Counted from the first letter of the stretch, positions 1 to 7,599 are shown. The stretch: DNA of 64,000 nucleotides from Paenisporosarcina macmurdoensis (GCF_042658845.1 NZ_JBHSRI010000038.1:182559-246558); one strand, 5' to 3'. The notes: a model not told the origin generated them from the letters alone. Numbers and translations are program-made.

Positions 1-2
1 CA

Positions 3-659
3 AAAGATACGTATGGTTGGGCTAGAGTCCTTAAAACGGACGAACGCGAAGGATCATATGTAGATATAGGTAGTGCACGTGAAGTCGTAGTGAAAAGTTT
101 TGATTTACCCGTACTTAAAGAACTTTGGCCAACGACTGGCGATCACCTATACATGACATTACGAACGGATTTTCACGGCAGTTTATTTGGCCGCTTAATT
201 ACTGAAGAAAAAGTTGCAGAATCGTTTATTGAAGCACCTACATCAGTTTTTAATGAAAACTTAAAAGCTCGAGCGTATCGCTTACTTCCAGTTGGTTCAT
301 TTTTAATCACCGTACCCCAAGGTTACAGAATCTTTGTCCACCACACAGAACAATTGGCTGAACCACGCTTAGGTGAAGAAGTTGAAGTTCGTGTGATTGG
401 TGTTAAAGAAGATGGCTCTTTAAATGGTTCTATGCTGCCACGTAAAGAAGAAAGATTAATGGACGATGCTGAAACTCTGTATCGTTATATACAAGATATG
501 GGTGGTAAAATGCCATTTACCGATAAATCTTCTCCAGATGAGATTTATGACATGTTTAACTTGAGCAAAGCCTCATTCAAACGGGCATTAGGAAAGTTAA
601 TGAAAGAAAGAAAAATCGAGCAAAAAGATGGTTGGACTACAGTTAAATCTGACATCTAA
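3..659 (+). CDS. cvfB: CvfB-family S1 RNA-binding protein (5' truncated)
   Basis: The reading frame is open from the left window edge, so the N-terminus lies outside; the GTG at 90 is an internal Val codon, not a start. The visible 218 residues hold an S1-like RNA-binding stretch (GWARVLKTDEREGSYVDIG), a second S1-like region around LGEEVEVRVIGVKEDGSLNGS, and a C-terminal winged-helix part (SPDEIYDMFNLSKASFKRAL ... DGWTTVK). This order matches conserved virulence factor B of Bacilli (full length about 280-300 residues), which affects RNA metabolism and virulence-gene expression in staphylococci. Family call is firm; its job in this organism is inferred from the family only. Confidence 0.9.
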   Translation, partial: KDTYGWARVLKTDEREGSYVDIGSAREVVVKSFDLPVLKELWPTTGDHLYMTLRTDFHGSLFGRLITEEKVAESFIEAPTSVFNENLKARAYRLLPVGSFLITVPQGYRIFVHHTEQLAEPRLGEEVEVRVIGVKEDGSLNGSMLPRKEERLMDDAETLYRYIQDMGGKMPFTDKSSPDEIYDMFNLSKASFKRALGKLMKERKIEQKDGWTTVKSDI

Positions 660-680
660 ATTACTGAATATGTGTTTGAC

Positions 681-736
681 AGGTACAAAGAGAAAGGCGA
701 GATTAAGGCTCACCGAAACTTTTTGTACCTTTTTTC
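681..736 (+). terminator. candidate terminator after cvfB
   Basis: AGGTACAAA (681-689) can pair with TTTGTACCT (722-730), followed by a T run. The loop is long (about 32 nt) and could hold a small inner hairpin. A second perfect hairpin, CGCTAC-aatga-GTAGCG (758-774), sits further down in the leader of the next gene. I could not match this leader to any riboswitch consensus I know. Confidence 0.45.
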
Positions 737-820
737 GTACTATTAAGAGGGAGCAAACGCTACAATGAGTAGCGGAACCCAACGTAATAGAAAATGGTTA
801 TTTTGAGAGGAGATTAAGCT

Positions 821-1720
821 ATGAAAAAGAATGTTTTTCGTGTCGTATCGTTCCTACTGGCAGCTTCTTTACTTTTGCCAACAAGTGCTTTTGCGTCATC
901 AGAAGAGGGAATTAATGAAAAATTCGGCATGCCGATTGTTGTGTACGGAGCTGATTTAACAGAGTCAGAAAAACAAAGTGTTAAAGATAGCCTTGAAGTA
1001 ACAAAAGAATCTGAAGTTGAAGAAATTACTGTGACAGGTGATGATTTAGTAACCTATATTAAAGACGGAGACGCATCTGCTCGCATGTTCTCATCAGCGA
1101 AAATTACACGTCAAGATGCCGGAAAAGGATTAGTCATCGATATTGTTACTGAAGATAACATCACCCAAGTTACTGCTGAAATGTACGAAAATGCGATGTT
1201 AACAGCAGGAATTGAAGATGCTACAGTGGTAGTAGCAGCGCCTAAAAAAGTAACCGGACACTCGGCTTTAGTCGGAATTTATAAGGCCTATGAAGTGAGT
1301 GGAGAGACTCTAGACAAAGAACGCACAGATGTGGCAAATGAAGAACTTTCAGTGGCAACTATACTTGCGAATGAATCGGGTATTGATGAAGCGAAAGTAA
1401 GTGAACTGTTAACTGAGATTAAAAAAGATATTGCAGAAAAAAATCCAGCAACTAAAGAAGAAGTCGAAAAAATTGTGCAAGAACAATTAACGAATTTGAA
1501 AATCGAGTTAAGTCCAGAAGATCGCCAATTATTAGTTGATTTGATGGATAGAATTCGTAAACTGGACATCGATTTTAGTAAATGGTCAGATCAATTAAAT
1601 GATTTAAGCAAAACAATTGAAGATAAAATCGGTAATGTCGTTGATAATGAAGGTTTTTGGCAAGGTGTTAAAAACTTTTTCAACAACTTAATTGATTCTC
1701 TTCGTTCATTGTTTAACTAA
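821..1720 (+). CDS. DUF1002 exported protein (YpuA-like)
   Basis: A 299-residue secreted protein. It has a Lys-rich start, a hydrophobic stretch and a likely signal-peptidase site after TSAFA (about residue 25). The body (KFGMPIVVYGADLTESEKQSV ... GKGLVIDIVTE ... TAGIEDATVVVAAPKKVTGHSALVGIYKAYE) has the DUF1002 pattern seen in Bacillus subtilis YpuA. The C-terminal third is rich in charged amphipathic helices (EEVEKIVQEQLTNLKIEL; LNDLSKTIEDKIGNVVDNEG). The start is preceded by GAGAGGAGATTAAGCT, a good ribosome binding site. It stands alone; its molecular function is unknown. Repeat family A follows directly after the stop. Confidence 0.85.
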   Translation: MKKNVFRVVSFLLAASLLLPTSAFASSEEGINEKFGMPIVVYGADLTESEKQSVKDSLEVTKESEVEEITVTGDDLVTYIKDGDASARMFSSAKITRQDAGKGLVIDIVTEDNITQVTAEMYENAMLTAGIEDATVVVAAPKKVTGHSALVGIYKAYEVSGETLDKERTDVANEELSVATILANESGIDEAKVSELLTEIKKDIAEKNPATKEEVEKIVQEQLTNLKIELSPEDRQLLVDLMDRIRKLDIDFSKWSDQLNDLSKTIEDKIGNVVDNEGFWQGVKNFFNNLIDSLRSLFN

Positions 1721-2090
1721 GAGGGGCTGTCCTAAAGTCATGAAATATGACTAAGGGCAGTGCCTTTTTTTATAAGGAGAGGTTGATTTCCGTTTCAGGC
1801 GGACGCTTTCCGCGGGCATGTCCTCAGCCTCCTCGACGAGCAAAAAAACATCTGCTCCTGCATCGCTACGCTAGCTTCGTCGCAAACAAGTTGTGTAACC
1901 ACAACTTGTTGCCTGTGGGGTCTTCCGCTCATGCTATTCCCACTGAAGTCGCGGCATTTTCACTTCACTCAACCGATAAGTTCATCACGAGCACGACAGA
2001 CAATTATAGACTGGTTACAATGTTTTAATGTAGGTACAGGAAAAAAAGCTCATTTTACTCCTCTTATTTTAGGAACTTATTTAACAGCTC
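1721..2090 (+). repeat. Repeat family A, copy 1 (long variant)
   Basis: Fills the gap between the DUF1002 gene and the dioxygenase. It opens with the hairpin module GGGCTGTCC ... GACTAAGGGCAGTGCC plus T run, which would work as the DUF1002 terminator. Then comes GTTGATTTCCGT, the core CAGGCGGACGCTTTCCGCGG and a body that matches copy 5 at 38.87 kb as far as the segment GACAGACAATTATAGACTGG. An additional 70-bp segment (about 1848-1915, containing CATCGCTACGCTAGCTTCG and a small hairpin AAGTTGTG/CACAACTT) interrupts the body relative to copy 5. The only open frame here (93 codons) is repeat-derived. Confidence 0.8.
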
Positions 2091-2111
2091 CTTTTCATAA
2101 AATCACATAAA

Positions 2112-2140
2112 TTGCACATTTATAATACAGGTGATAAACT
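2112..2140 (+). promoter_or_regulatory. candidate SigA promoter of the dioxygenase gene
   Basis: TTGCAC (2112-2117) and TAAACT (2135-2140) with a 17-bp spacer, placing the expected transcription start just upstream of or inside the MhqR-type palindrome. Predicted from sequence only. Confidence 0.45.
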
Positions 2141-2149
2141 AAAATAAAA

Positions 2150-2171
2150 AATATCTCGAATTCGAGATATT
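2150..2171. promoter_or_regulatory. MhqR-type operator palindrome
   Basis: A perfect 22-bp palindrome with core TATCTCGAATTCGAGATA between the predicted -10 box and the ribosome binding site of the dioxygenase gene. From memory, this core is the published operator sequence of the MarR-family quinone sensor MhqR of Bacillus subtilis. No mhqR gene lies in this window, so the repressor would act in trans. Confidence 0.8.
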
Positions 2172-2191
2172 AAGAATTAGGAGGAATTTAC

Positions 2192-3160
2192 ATGGAATTA
2201 GGAGGCATTCATCACGTATCTGCTATAACAGCGAATGCTGAAAAAAACTTTGATTTCTTTACCCGTATATTAGGTTTGAGACTGGTTAAAAAAAGTGTGA
2301 ACCAAGATAATACATCTTCGTATCACTTATTTTATGGTGATGCGGTAGGTACCCCTGGAACGGATATGACTTATTTTGATATCCCACATGCTGCGAAGAC
2401 GGTACCTGGAGCATCAAGTATCAGTAATACAGCTTTTCGTGTGAAAAGTGAAGCTGCTTTAACCTATTGGAAAGAACGCTTTACCCAACATCACGTTCAA
2501 TTTGAAGATGTGATTGAACGTTTCGGTAGAAAAACGATGTATTTTGAAGACTTTGAAGGATCTCGTCTTATGCTAGTCGTTGATGATGGCAAAGGCGTTC
2601 CAAATGGTATCCCTTGGACGAAATCTGGTGTTCCAGAAGAATTTGCAGTGGTTGGTTTAGGTCATGTCACGTTAACCGTGCGCAAAGCACAACAGACGCA
2701 ACTAGTTCTTACTGAAGTATTGGGCTTCAAAAAAGTCGGTTCATATCCTTCCCTTATGACAGCAATGCCTGATATCACTGTTTATTCTACAGGTGAAGGC
2801 GGTCCAGCATCTGAAGTGCATATTGAAGAACGACCGGATTTAGCTTTGGAAAGACCGGGTCGTGGAAGTGTTCATCATGTCGCATTTCGTGTGAAAACGT
2901 TTGAGGACTATGACAAGTGGGAAGAATTATTACGCGCAAGAGGATTCATGACTTCTGGTAAAGTCGACCGCTATTACTTCAAATCAATTTATTTCCGTGA
3001 ACCGAATGGGATTTTGTATGAACTTGCCACTGATGAGCCAGGATTTGCAACAGATGAATCGATGGAGGCGTTAGGTGAAACTTTAGCGTTGCCACCGTTT
3101 TTAGAACCGCGTCGGGAACAGATTGAAGCTTCACTTCGTCCTTTAACATTTAAAGAGTAA
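2192..3160 (+). CDS. VOC ring-cleaving dioxygenase (MhqO/MhqA family)
   Basis: A 322-residue protein with two vicinal-oxygen-chelate domains (about residues 5-130 and 155-285). Metal-ligand positions are visible: His in GGIHHVSAI near the start, His in GSVHHVAFRV and the late Glu in NGILYELATDEP. MhqA/E/O-type enzymes open hydroquinone or catechol rings, protecting against quinone electrophiles. The start ATG follows AGGAGGAATTTAC. The operator directly upstream supports quinone-responsive control. Substrate is inferred from family and operator, not from residues. Confidence 0.88.
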   Translation: MELGGIHHVSAITANAEKNFDFFTRILGLRLVKKSVNQDNTSSYHLFYGDAVGTPGTDMTYFDIPHAAKTVPGASSISNTAFRVKSEAALTYWKERFTQHHVQFEDVIERFGRKTMYFEDFEGSRLMLVVDDGKGVPNGIPWTKSGVPEEFAVVGLGHVTLTVRKAQQTQLVLTEVLGFKKVGSYPSLMTAMPDITVYSTGEGGPASEVHIEERPDLALERPGRGSVHHVAFRVKTFEDYDKWEELLRARGFMTSGKVDRYYFKSIYFREPNGILYELATDEPGFATDESMEALGETLALPPFLEPRREQIEASLRPLTFKE

Positions 3161-3194
3161 GATATGCTAAACTGTCAAAAAGGAGTGGTGAAAA

Positions 3195-3476
3195 ATGGAA
3201 TTTCAGTATAAAGAAATGGGACATGACGCTTATGCATTTGTGCATGAAAAAGATGGTCAAACTTTAGGGGAAATCACATGGACATTGCTAGGAGATGTAA
3301 TGGTGATGGATCATACTTACGTTTCTCCGGCACTTCGAGGTAATGGGGTAGCTAAGCAACTACTTGATCGTTCAGCACAATTTGCTCGTGAAAAAAGTTT
3401 TAAAATGGAAGCTGTTTGTTCGTATGTTGTAACTGCATTTAATGAATCTGACGAATATGAAGACCTTAAAGCATAA
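3195..3476 (+). CDS. short GNAT acetyltransferase (YidJ/NATD1-like)
   Basis: A 93-residue single-domain GNAT protein. The acetyl-CoA loop is VSPALRGNGVAKQLLD, followed by a helix and the strand MEAVCSYVV. Length and layout match the small COG2388-type acetyltransferases of unknown substrate. It starts 34 bp after the dioxygenase stop with AAAGGAGTGGTGAAAA ahead of ATG, so it may share the MhqR-controlled transcript. A strong terminator follows. Confidence 0.8.
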   Translation: MEFQYKEMGHDAYAFVHEKDGQTLGEITWTLLGDVMVMDHTYVSPALRGNGVAKQLLDRSAQFAREKSFKMEAVCSYVVTAFNESDEYEDLKA

Positions 3477-3480
3477 TAAA

Positions 3481-3520
3481 AAAGGCAATCCGCTAATTGT
3501 TGTTAGTGGTTTGCCTTTTA
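3481..3520 (+). terminator. Rho-independent terminator
   Basis: AAAGGCAA and CCGCTAA pair with TTAGTGG and TTTGCCTTTT around a short loop. It ends the dioxygenase-acetyltransferase unit. Confidence 0.85.
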
Positions 3521-3547
3521 TGTATACTTCGTCATATTTTTCATCCC

Positions 3548-3646
3548 TCACATTTGGGTAAATATAAATAAAAATCCTGTTAGAACAGAAGCTCCTACCA
3601 TCGTATACATAAAATCTGATTGGCTAAATACTATTTTCTTTTCCAT
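3548..3646 (-). CDS. possible 32-residue membrane peptide
   Basis: Reads MEKKIVFSQSDFMYT followed by a hydrophobic stretch (MVGASVLTGFLFIFTQM) and a stop. A GAGGAG motif lies about 10 nt before the ATG. It is too short for homology judgement. A single transmembrane helix with a short charged N-terminus is typical of small Bacillales membrane proteins. I do not recognise it. Confidence 0.4.
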   Translation of the reverse strand: MEKKIVFSQSDFMYTMVGASVLTGFLFIFTQM

Positions 3647-3808
3647 CTTTCATCTACTCCTCTCAAATTGGTGTTACTAAATATGTACCCCTAGTAATAA
3701 AAATTAAACAGGTTTATTCATATTTTATGAAGGGAATGTAATAATATGAAACCAAGTTTAGTTTTGTTTCGTAAGTAGTATAGAAGATAAATAGAAGAGG
3801 TGAATGTA

Positions 3809-4312
3809 TTGAGTAGAGCTGGAGAAGTTGCTTTAGGAATTATTGGTACCATATTAAATGCACTCTTGTTAGTATTCGTTACACTTGCTGTTGTTGGTGC
3901 ATCTAATGCAGATACAGCTGAGTTAAAACAATTCGTTGAAGAAGAAATGATGATGACAGACCCTGCAATGACTCCTGATGATATCGCGATGTTTAATGAA
4001 GCGTTCGATGTAGGGCTAGATGTATTTGGCGTTGTTGGCTGGGTAATCGTAGTAACTTTACTAATCAGTGTGATATTGAGTATTATTGGCGTCATTAAAG
4101 TATCGAAAAACAAGAGTCCGAAAGCAGCGGGAGTTTTATTTATCTTTGCAGGCTTGTTATCGGGAATATTATTACTAGCTCCAATTTTATTCTATATTGC
4201 TGCTATTATGTGTTTCGTGCGCAAAACACCAGTACAACATGAACAAGATCCATATTATAACGATGATGTGAAACAAACGGACCAAACGGACCAAACTTTT
4301 AGACCATTATAA
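3809..4312 (+). CDS. DUF4064-like membrane protein
   Basis: About 167 residues with an N-terminal transmembrane segment (VALGIIGTILNALLLVFVTL), an acidic extracytoplasmic stretch (TAELKQFVEEEMMM), then two further hydrophobic segments with the intervening loop KVSKNKSPKAAGV and a polar tail. This is the DUF4064 pattern common in Bacilli; function unknown. The TTG at 3809 is chosen as start because AGAGGTGA (3796-3803) is well spaced for it; a GTG at 3800 lies inside that ribosome binding site. It ends in a bidirectional terminator. Confidence 0.7.
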   Translation: MSRAGEVALGIIGTILNALLLVFVTLAVVGASNADTAELKQFVEEEMMMTDPAMTPDDIAMFNEAFDVGLDVFGVVGWVIVVTLLISVILSIIGVIKVSKNKSPKAAGVLFIFAGLLSGILLLAPILFYIAAIMCFVRKTPVQHEQDPYYNDDVKQTDQTDQTFRPL

Positions 4313-4354
4313 AAAAACACCTGTTAACAATTTAATTGTTAACAGGTGTTTTTA
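4313..4354. terminator. bidirectional terminator
   Basis: A near-perfect inverted repeat with arms AACACCTGTTAACAATT and AATTGTTAACAGGTGTT, flanked by A and T runs, between two convergent genes. The stop codon of the minus-strand acetyltransferase lies within it. Confidence 0.92.
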
Positions 4355-4826
4355 GATAGTACACATATTTAGCTGTAGAAAGAGGATGACCTTCAAAATA
4401 TTCATCGAATTCTTCGATACATGTGAAATTATTACGTTCATAAAACGCTCGACCTTTTTGATTTTCACTTTCGACATAAACCAGTAATTGATTTGCATCA
4501 GAAATGTTTTTTAATCCCTCACTCAACAACTTTTTGCCATATCCTAAATGTTGATGAGATGGCAACAAATAAATAGCTGTAAGTTCTGAATCGCCGTCTT
4601 CATCGACGCGTGTAAAATTGGCAAAGCCAACAATATGATCTTCATGGAGAGCGACATAGACGGCCGTTTTTTCTAAACGTTTCATCATCATGGCACTGGA
4701 ATAAGAACGTTCAATAAATAATTCTTGAATAGTAGCTGGAATAATTCCTTCGTATGTATCATTCCAAGTTATTTTGGCGATTTGCTGTACCGCAGCAATA
4801 TCGTCGTGTTTCATCGCTCGTATCAA
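4332..4826 (-). CDS. GNAT N-acetyltransferase
   Basis: 164 residues. The GNAT core shows VAL.EDHIVGFANF, the strand ELTAIYLLPSHQ, the acetyl-CoA loop HLGYGKKLLSEG and the late motif RAFYERNNFTCIEEFDEYFEG. It belongs to the large RimI-like single-domain group; the substrate cannot be told from sequence. It is convergent with the DUF4064 gene and divergent from the ElaA-like gene. Upstream TGAGGTGAGATGATTTG is a modest ribosome binding site. Confidence 0.85.
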   Translation of the reverse strand: MIRAMKHDDIAAVQQIAKITWNDTYEGIIPATIQELFIERSYSSAMMMKRLEKTAVYVALHEDHIVGFANFTRVDEDGDSELTAIYLLPSHQHLGYGKKLLSEGLKNISDANQLLVYVESENQKGRAFYERNNFTCIEEFDEYFEGHPLSTAKYVYYLKTPVNN

Positions 4827-4920
4827 ATCATCTCACCTCAAAATTCTTTCCGTCATCATACCAAATATTTCGCTTGTATGCTACACATGTGGAATAATAT
4901 CTATAAAAGGAGTGAAAAAG

Positions 4921-5364
4921 ATGTGGATTATCAAATCTTTTAAAGAATTATCAACCACTGAACTTTATACATATTTACAATTGCGAGTAAATGTTTTTAT
5001 AGTCGAACAAGCGTGTCCGTATCCTGAACTAGATGGATACGACTTAGACTCGTATCATTTATCATTTAAAGAAGACGGAGAAGTTCTTGCATACGCACGA
5101 ATTCTTCCTGCAGGTATTAAATATGAAAACATTTCGATTGGTCGAGTAATTGTAAACCAAAAATCTAGAGGACAAGGGCTGGCCAAACAATTAATGCAAC
5201 AAGCAATTGCATTTAGTCAAGAAAAATGGCCGAATGCGAATATCCAGCTTCAAGCCCAATCACACCTCAAACATTTTTATGGTTCGTTCGGTTTTAAAGA
5301 GATGTCTGAAGAATATGATGAAGATGGAATCCCGCATGTAGACATGCTCAAGAAAGATAATTAA
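4921..5364 (+). CDS. ElaA-like GNAT acetyltransferase
   Basis: 147 residues. It opens with WIIKSFKELSTTELYTYLQLRVNVFIVEQACPY in outline, the ElaA signature with R-x-x-V-F-x-V-E-Q, and continues with DSYHL, GEVLAYARILP, the acetyl-CoA loop VNQKSRGQGLAKQLM and HLKHFYGSFGFKEMSEEYDEDGIPH (discontinuous). The ATG at 4921 is preceded by AAAAGGAGTGAAAAAG; a longer in-frame extension to 4774 would overlap the divergent gene and lacks a ribosome binding site. ElaA substrates are unknown. Confidence 0.88.
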   Translation: MWIIKSFKELSTTELYTYLQLRVNVFIVEQACPYPELDGYDLDSYHLSFKEDGEVLAYARILPAGIKYENISIGRVIVNQKSRGQGLAKQLMQQAIAFSQEKWPNANIQLQAQSHLKHFYGSFGFKEMSEEYDEDGIPHVDMLKKDN

Positions 5365-5394
5365 TTTGTAATCAATTTGTCACAATAATTAAGT

Positions 5395-5418
5395 GTTGAA
5401 ACTAGAAATATAGGGTAT
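5395..5418 (+). promoter_or_regulatory. candidate SigB-dependent promoter
   Basis: GTTGAA (5395-5400), a 12-bp spacer, then GGGTAT (5413-5418). This closely fits the general-stress promoter pattern GTTTAA-N12-15-GGGTAT. It lies about 40 bp before the start of the next gene. The sigB cluster is in the same window, at 54.7-59.6 kb. Confidence 0.6.
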
Positions 5419-5464
5419 CCATACTATAACAAAAGAAATATGAACCACTGGAGGAATGATGAAA

Positions 5465-5797
5465 ATGGCAAAAGGAAATAATCGTTCATTATTATTAGCT
5501 GGATTGGCAGCAGGTGCTTATGCCTATTTCAGTAAACAAGAAAATCGTGATAAAGCGTTAGTAGCTTTTAATAATACGAAAACTAAAGTGAATTCGTATT
5601 TAGACTCACAAAAAACCAATAAAATGGGGATGACGAAAGCTGGCCATTCTGATCCACATGATATTGATGACAATAATATGGTAGATGAAGGCGCAATGAC
5701 TAGTGTTCAATATTACAATGATGAAGTTCAAAGTAAATTGAACAAATCAGATAAAAAAGAAGTAGATGAAACAACAACATTTGAAAATCACATTTAA
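5465..5797 (+). CDS. small putative general-stress protein
   Basis: About 110 residues. A short N-terminal hydrophobic segment rich in Ala and Leu (SLLLAGLAAGAYAYFS) is followed by a hydrophilic, charged tail with VDEGAMTSVQYYNDEVQ. The hydrophobic head is reminiscent of YtxH-type stress proteins, but I do not claim membership. Several in-frame ATGs (5456, 5459, 5465) exist; GGAGG at 5450-5454 fits the ATG at 5465 best. The SigB-type promoter upstream and the perfect terminator downstream make it a one-gene unit, probably stress induced (inference). Confidence 0.7.
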   Translation: MAKGNNRSLLLAGLAAGAYAYFSKQENRDKALVAFNNTKTKVNSYLDSQKTNKMGMTKAGHSDPHDIDDNNMVDEGAMTSVQYYNDEVQSKLNKSDKKEVDETTTFENHI

Positions 5798-5807
5798 TTA
5801 CTCATGA

Positions 5808-5848
5808 CAAAAAGAAGGCTACGCTCAGTTAGCGTAGCCTTCTTTTTT
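5808..5848 (+). terminator. Rho-independent terminator
   Basis: Arms AAGAAGGCTACGCT and AGCGTAGCCTTCTT around a short CAGTT loop, with A and T runs on either side, so it can also serve the minus strand. Confidence 0.92.
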
Positions 5849-5969
5849 CAATGACCTATTATAAGTACATATAAACCCATATCTGCTAGGGGACGAATTC
5901 AGTAGCATCAGTTACCGATCATAAGTAAATAACTGAGTCAAATCCATAAATACCTTTTGAAGAATGATC

Positions 5970-6620
5970 TTAGAAGCCTAATGAACGTCTAAAATAACTA
6001 GCATAACGTTGACTGACGGGAATTCTTGTTCCATCATTCATTTCCAGTAAGAAAGTTGAATGTGAGTCAGGTTGTATTTCTTTGATGAATGCAATATTTA
6101 CAATGTAAGATCGATGACAGCGGATAAATGATTCCGAGGACAAAAATAATTCTAATTCACTTAAATTTAAGCGGTGATACCCTTCTCGAGTCTCGGTTTT
6201 AACAAATGTTTTACGTAGCTGAGTTTCTAAAAATAAAACTTGATTATGCTTTACGGGATACCAGTTTTCATCTGTTTTTATTGTCATATATTGACTTAAA
6301 AATGGAGAAGGTTGTTGAGGAAGAATGGCCGTAACTGCACCTTTTGTTTCACCTTCTTCAATAATGGGGATACTCATTCCATAGTATGAAACGCCAAAAA
6401 TATTAGAGTCAATAAATTCATTTACTTTGTGACCATAAAGAAGTGCCTTATATGTAGCTGTTCCTTCCTTAATTGGATCACCGGGTTGTATTTTTAAATC
6501 TATTTTTTTACTAGGTTGATAATACACGTATTCACGAGTGTTGGAAATCGCAATAGATGCATGTTCAGGAAAAAATTCATGGATGACCTTCATGATTTCT
6601 TGTATGGAATTCGTATTCAA
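5970..6620 (-). CDS. LytTR-domain transcriptional regulator with N-terminal sensor-like domain
   Basis: About 216 residues. The C-terminal 95 residues form a LytTR DNA-binding domain (NQVLFLETQLRKTFVKTE ... LFLSSESFIRCHRSYIVNI ... DGTRIPVSQRYASYF). The N-terminal 110 residues (SIAISNTREYVYYQPS ... GDPIKEGTATYKALLYG ... YYGMSIPIIEEGETKGA) look like a PAS/GAF-like small-molecule sensor rather than a receiver domain; no phospho-acceptor Asp pattern is seen. TTG at 6620 is chosen as start: GGAGG lies 6 nt before it, while the GTG at 6635 is part of that site. Target genes are unknown. Confidence 0.8.
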   Translation of the reverse strand: MNTNSIQEIMKVIHEFFPEHASIAISNTREYVYYQPSKKIDLKIQPGDPIKEGTATYKALLYGHKVNEFIDSNIFGVSYYGMSIPIIEEGETKGAVTAILPQQPSPFLSQYMTIKTDENWYPVKHNQVLFLETQLRKTFVKTETREGYHRLNLSELELFLSSESFIRCHRSYIVNIAFIKEIQPDSHSTFLLEMNDGTRIPVSQRYASYFRRSLGF

Positions 6621-6702
6621 AGTATTCCTCCTCACTATTTAACAATGATCTCTTTTTTCTTATATTACCATATAAAACACTCATTCAGAGGAGGCAGTTT
6701 AA

Positions 6703-7599
6703 TTGAAAAAAGCCATGTTTATAGTAAATCCATCATCAGGTAAAGAGTTAGCGGGCGATTTTAAAGACCAAACGATTGAAACTTTAACTAGTATGGGCTA
6801 TGAAGTAGATGTTAGAGAGACAGAAGGTCAAGGAGATGCTACGAATTTTGCTCGTCAAGCATGCCAAGAACAATACGACCTTGTTACGGCCATGGGTGGA
6901 GACGGCACCATAAACGAAGCCGTGAATGGTTTAGCAGAACAAGAGCACAGACCTCTTTTCTCTTTTATTCCCCTAGGTACTGTAAATGATTTCGCTCGAG
7001 CTTTGGGCATTCCATTAGATCCACAAAAAGCAATTGAAGCACTTAAAACTGCGCAACCACGATTTACTGATATTGCGAAAGCACAAAATCAGTACTTTAT
7101 GAATATTTTAGCTGTCGGTCAAGTAGCAGAAAATGTTTCGAATGTATCTGTGGAACAAAAAACTAAACTTGGCACCTTAGCTTATTTAATTGAAGGTGTT
7201 AAAGCTTTAACATCTGAAGATGAGACGGAAATGACCGTTGAATATGATCAAGGTAAATGGAGTGGGAATGCGGTAATCGTATTAGTGGCATTGACGAATT
7301 CAGTAGGAGGATTCGAAAAGCTTGCTCCCGAAGCACAAACTGATGACGGCTTCCTACACGTCTTTATTGTCAAAAGTGCTGGTTTGCCAGCCTTTATTCG
7401 AATAGCTTCAGCCATATTACGAGGTAAGATTGAAGAGGATCCTGACGTGCTTGTTATTAAAACAGAAAAAGTACGGATTGAGACTCAGACTGAAATGACT
7501 TGTAATTTAGATGGTGATGAAGGTTGTACTACTCCAATCTCAGTTGAAATATTGAAACAGCACATTGAGGTGCTTGTACCAATTGGTGATAATAACTAA
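6703..7599 (+). CDS. YegS/BmrU-family lipid (diacylglycerol) kinase
   Basis: 298 residues. The N-terminal nucleotide-binding lobe has the NPSSGK loop and the kinase signature MGGDGTINEAVNGL, then the LGTVNDFARALGIP segment. The C-terminal lobe carries the usual beta-sandwich ending in CNLDGDEG. These cytoplasmic enzymes phosphorylate diacylglycerol or related lipids at the membrane. The TTG start at 6703 has AGAGGAGG 8 nt upstream. It is divergent from the LytTR gene, with only about 80 bp between starts. Confidence 0.9.
   Translation: MKKAMFIVNPSSGKELAGDFKDQTIETLTSMGYEVDVRETEGQGDATNFARQACQEQYDLVTAMGGDGTINEAVNGLAEQEHRPLFSFIPLGTVNDFARALGIPLDPQKAIEALKTAQPRFTDIAKAQNQYFMNILAVGQVAENVSNVSVEQKTKLGTLAYLIEGVKALTSEDETEMTVEYDQGKWSGNAVIVLVALTNSVGGFEKLAPEAQTDDGFLHVFIVKSAGLPAFIRIASAILRGKIEEDPDVLVIKTEKVRIETQTEMTCNLDGDEGCTTPISVEILKQHIEVLVPIGDNN

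Noticed and set aside
660..820. Riboswitch before the DUF1002 gene
   Set aside because: The leader has two hairpins, but I found no match to the c-di-AMP, c-di-GMP, M-box, SAM, THF, ZTP, fluoride or preQ1 consensus sequences.
1747..2028. 93-codon plus-strand frame after the DUF1002 gene
   Set aside because: It lies wholly inside repeat A, and equivalent frames are broken in other copies.
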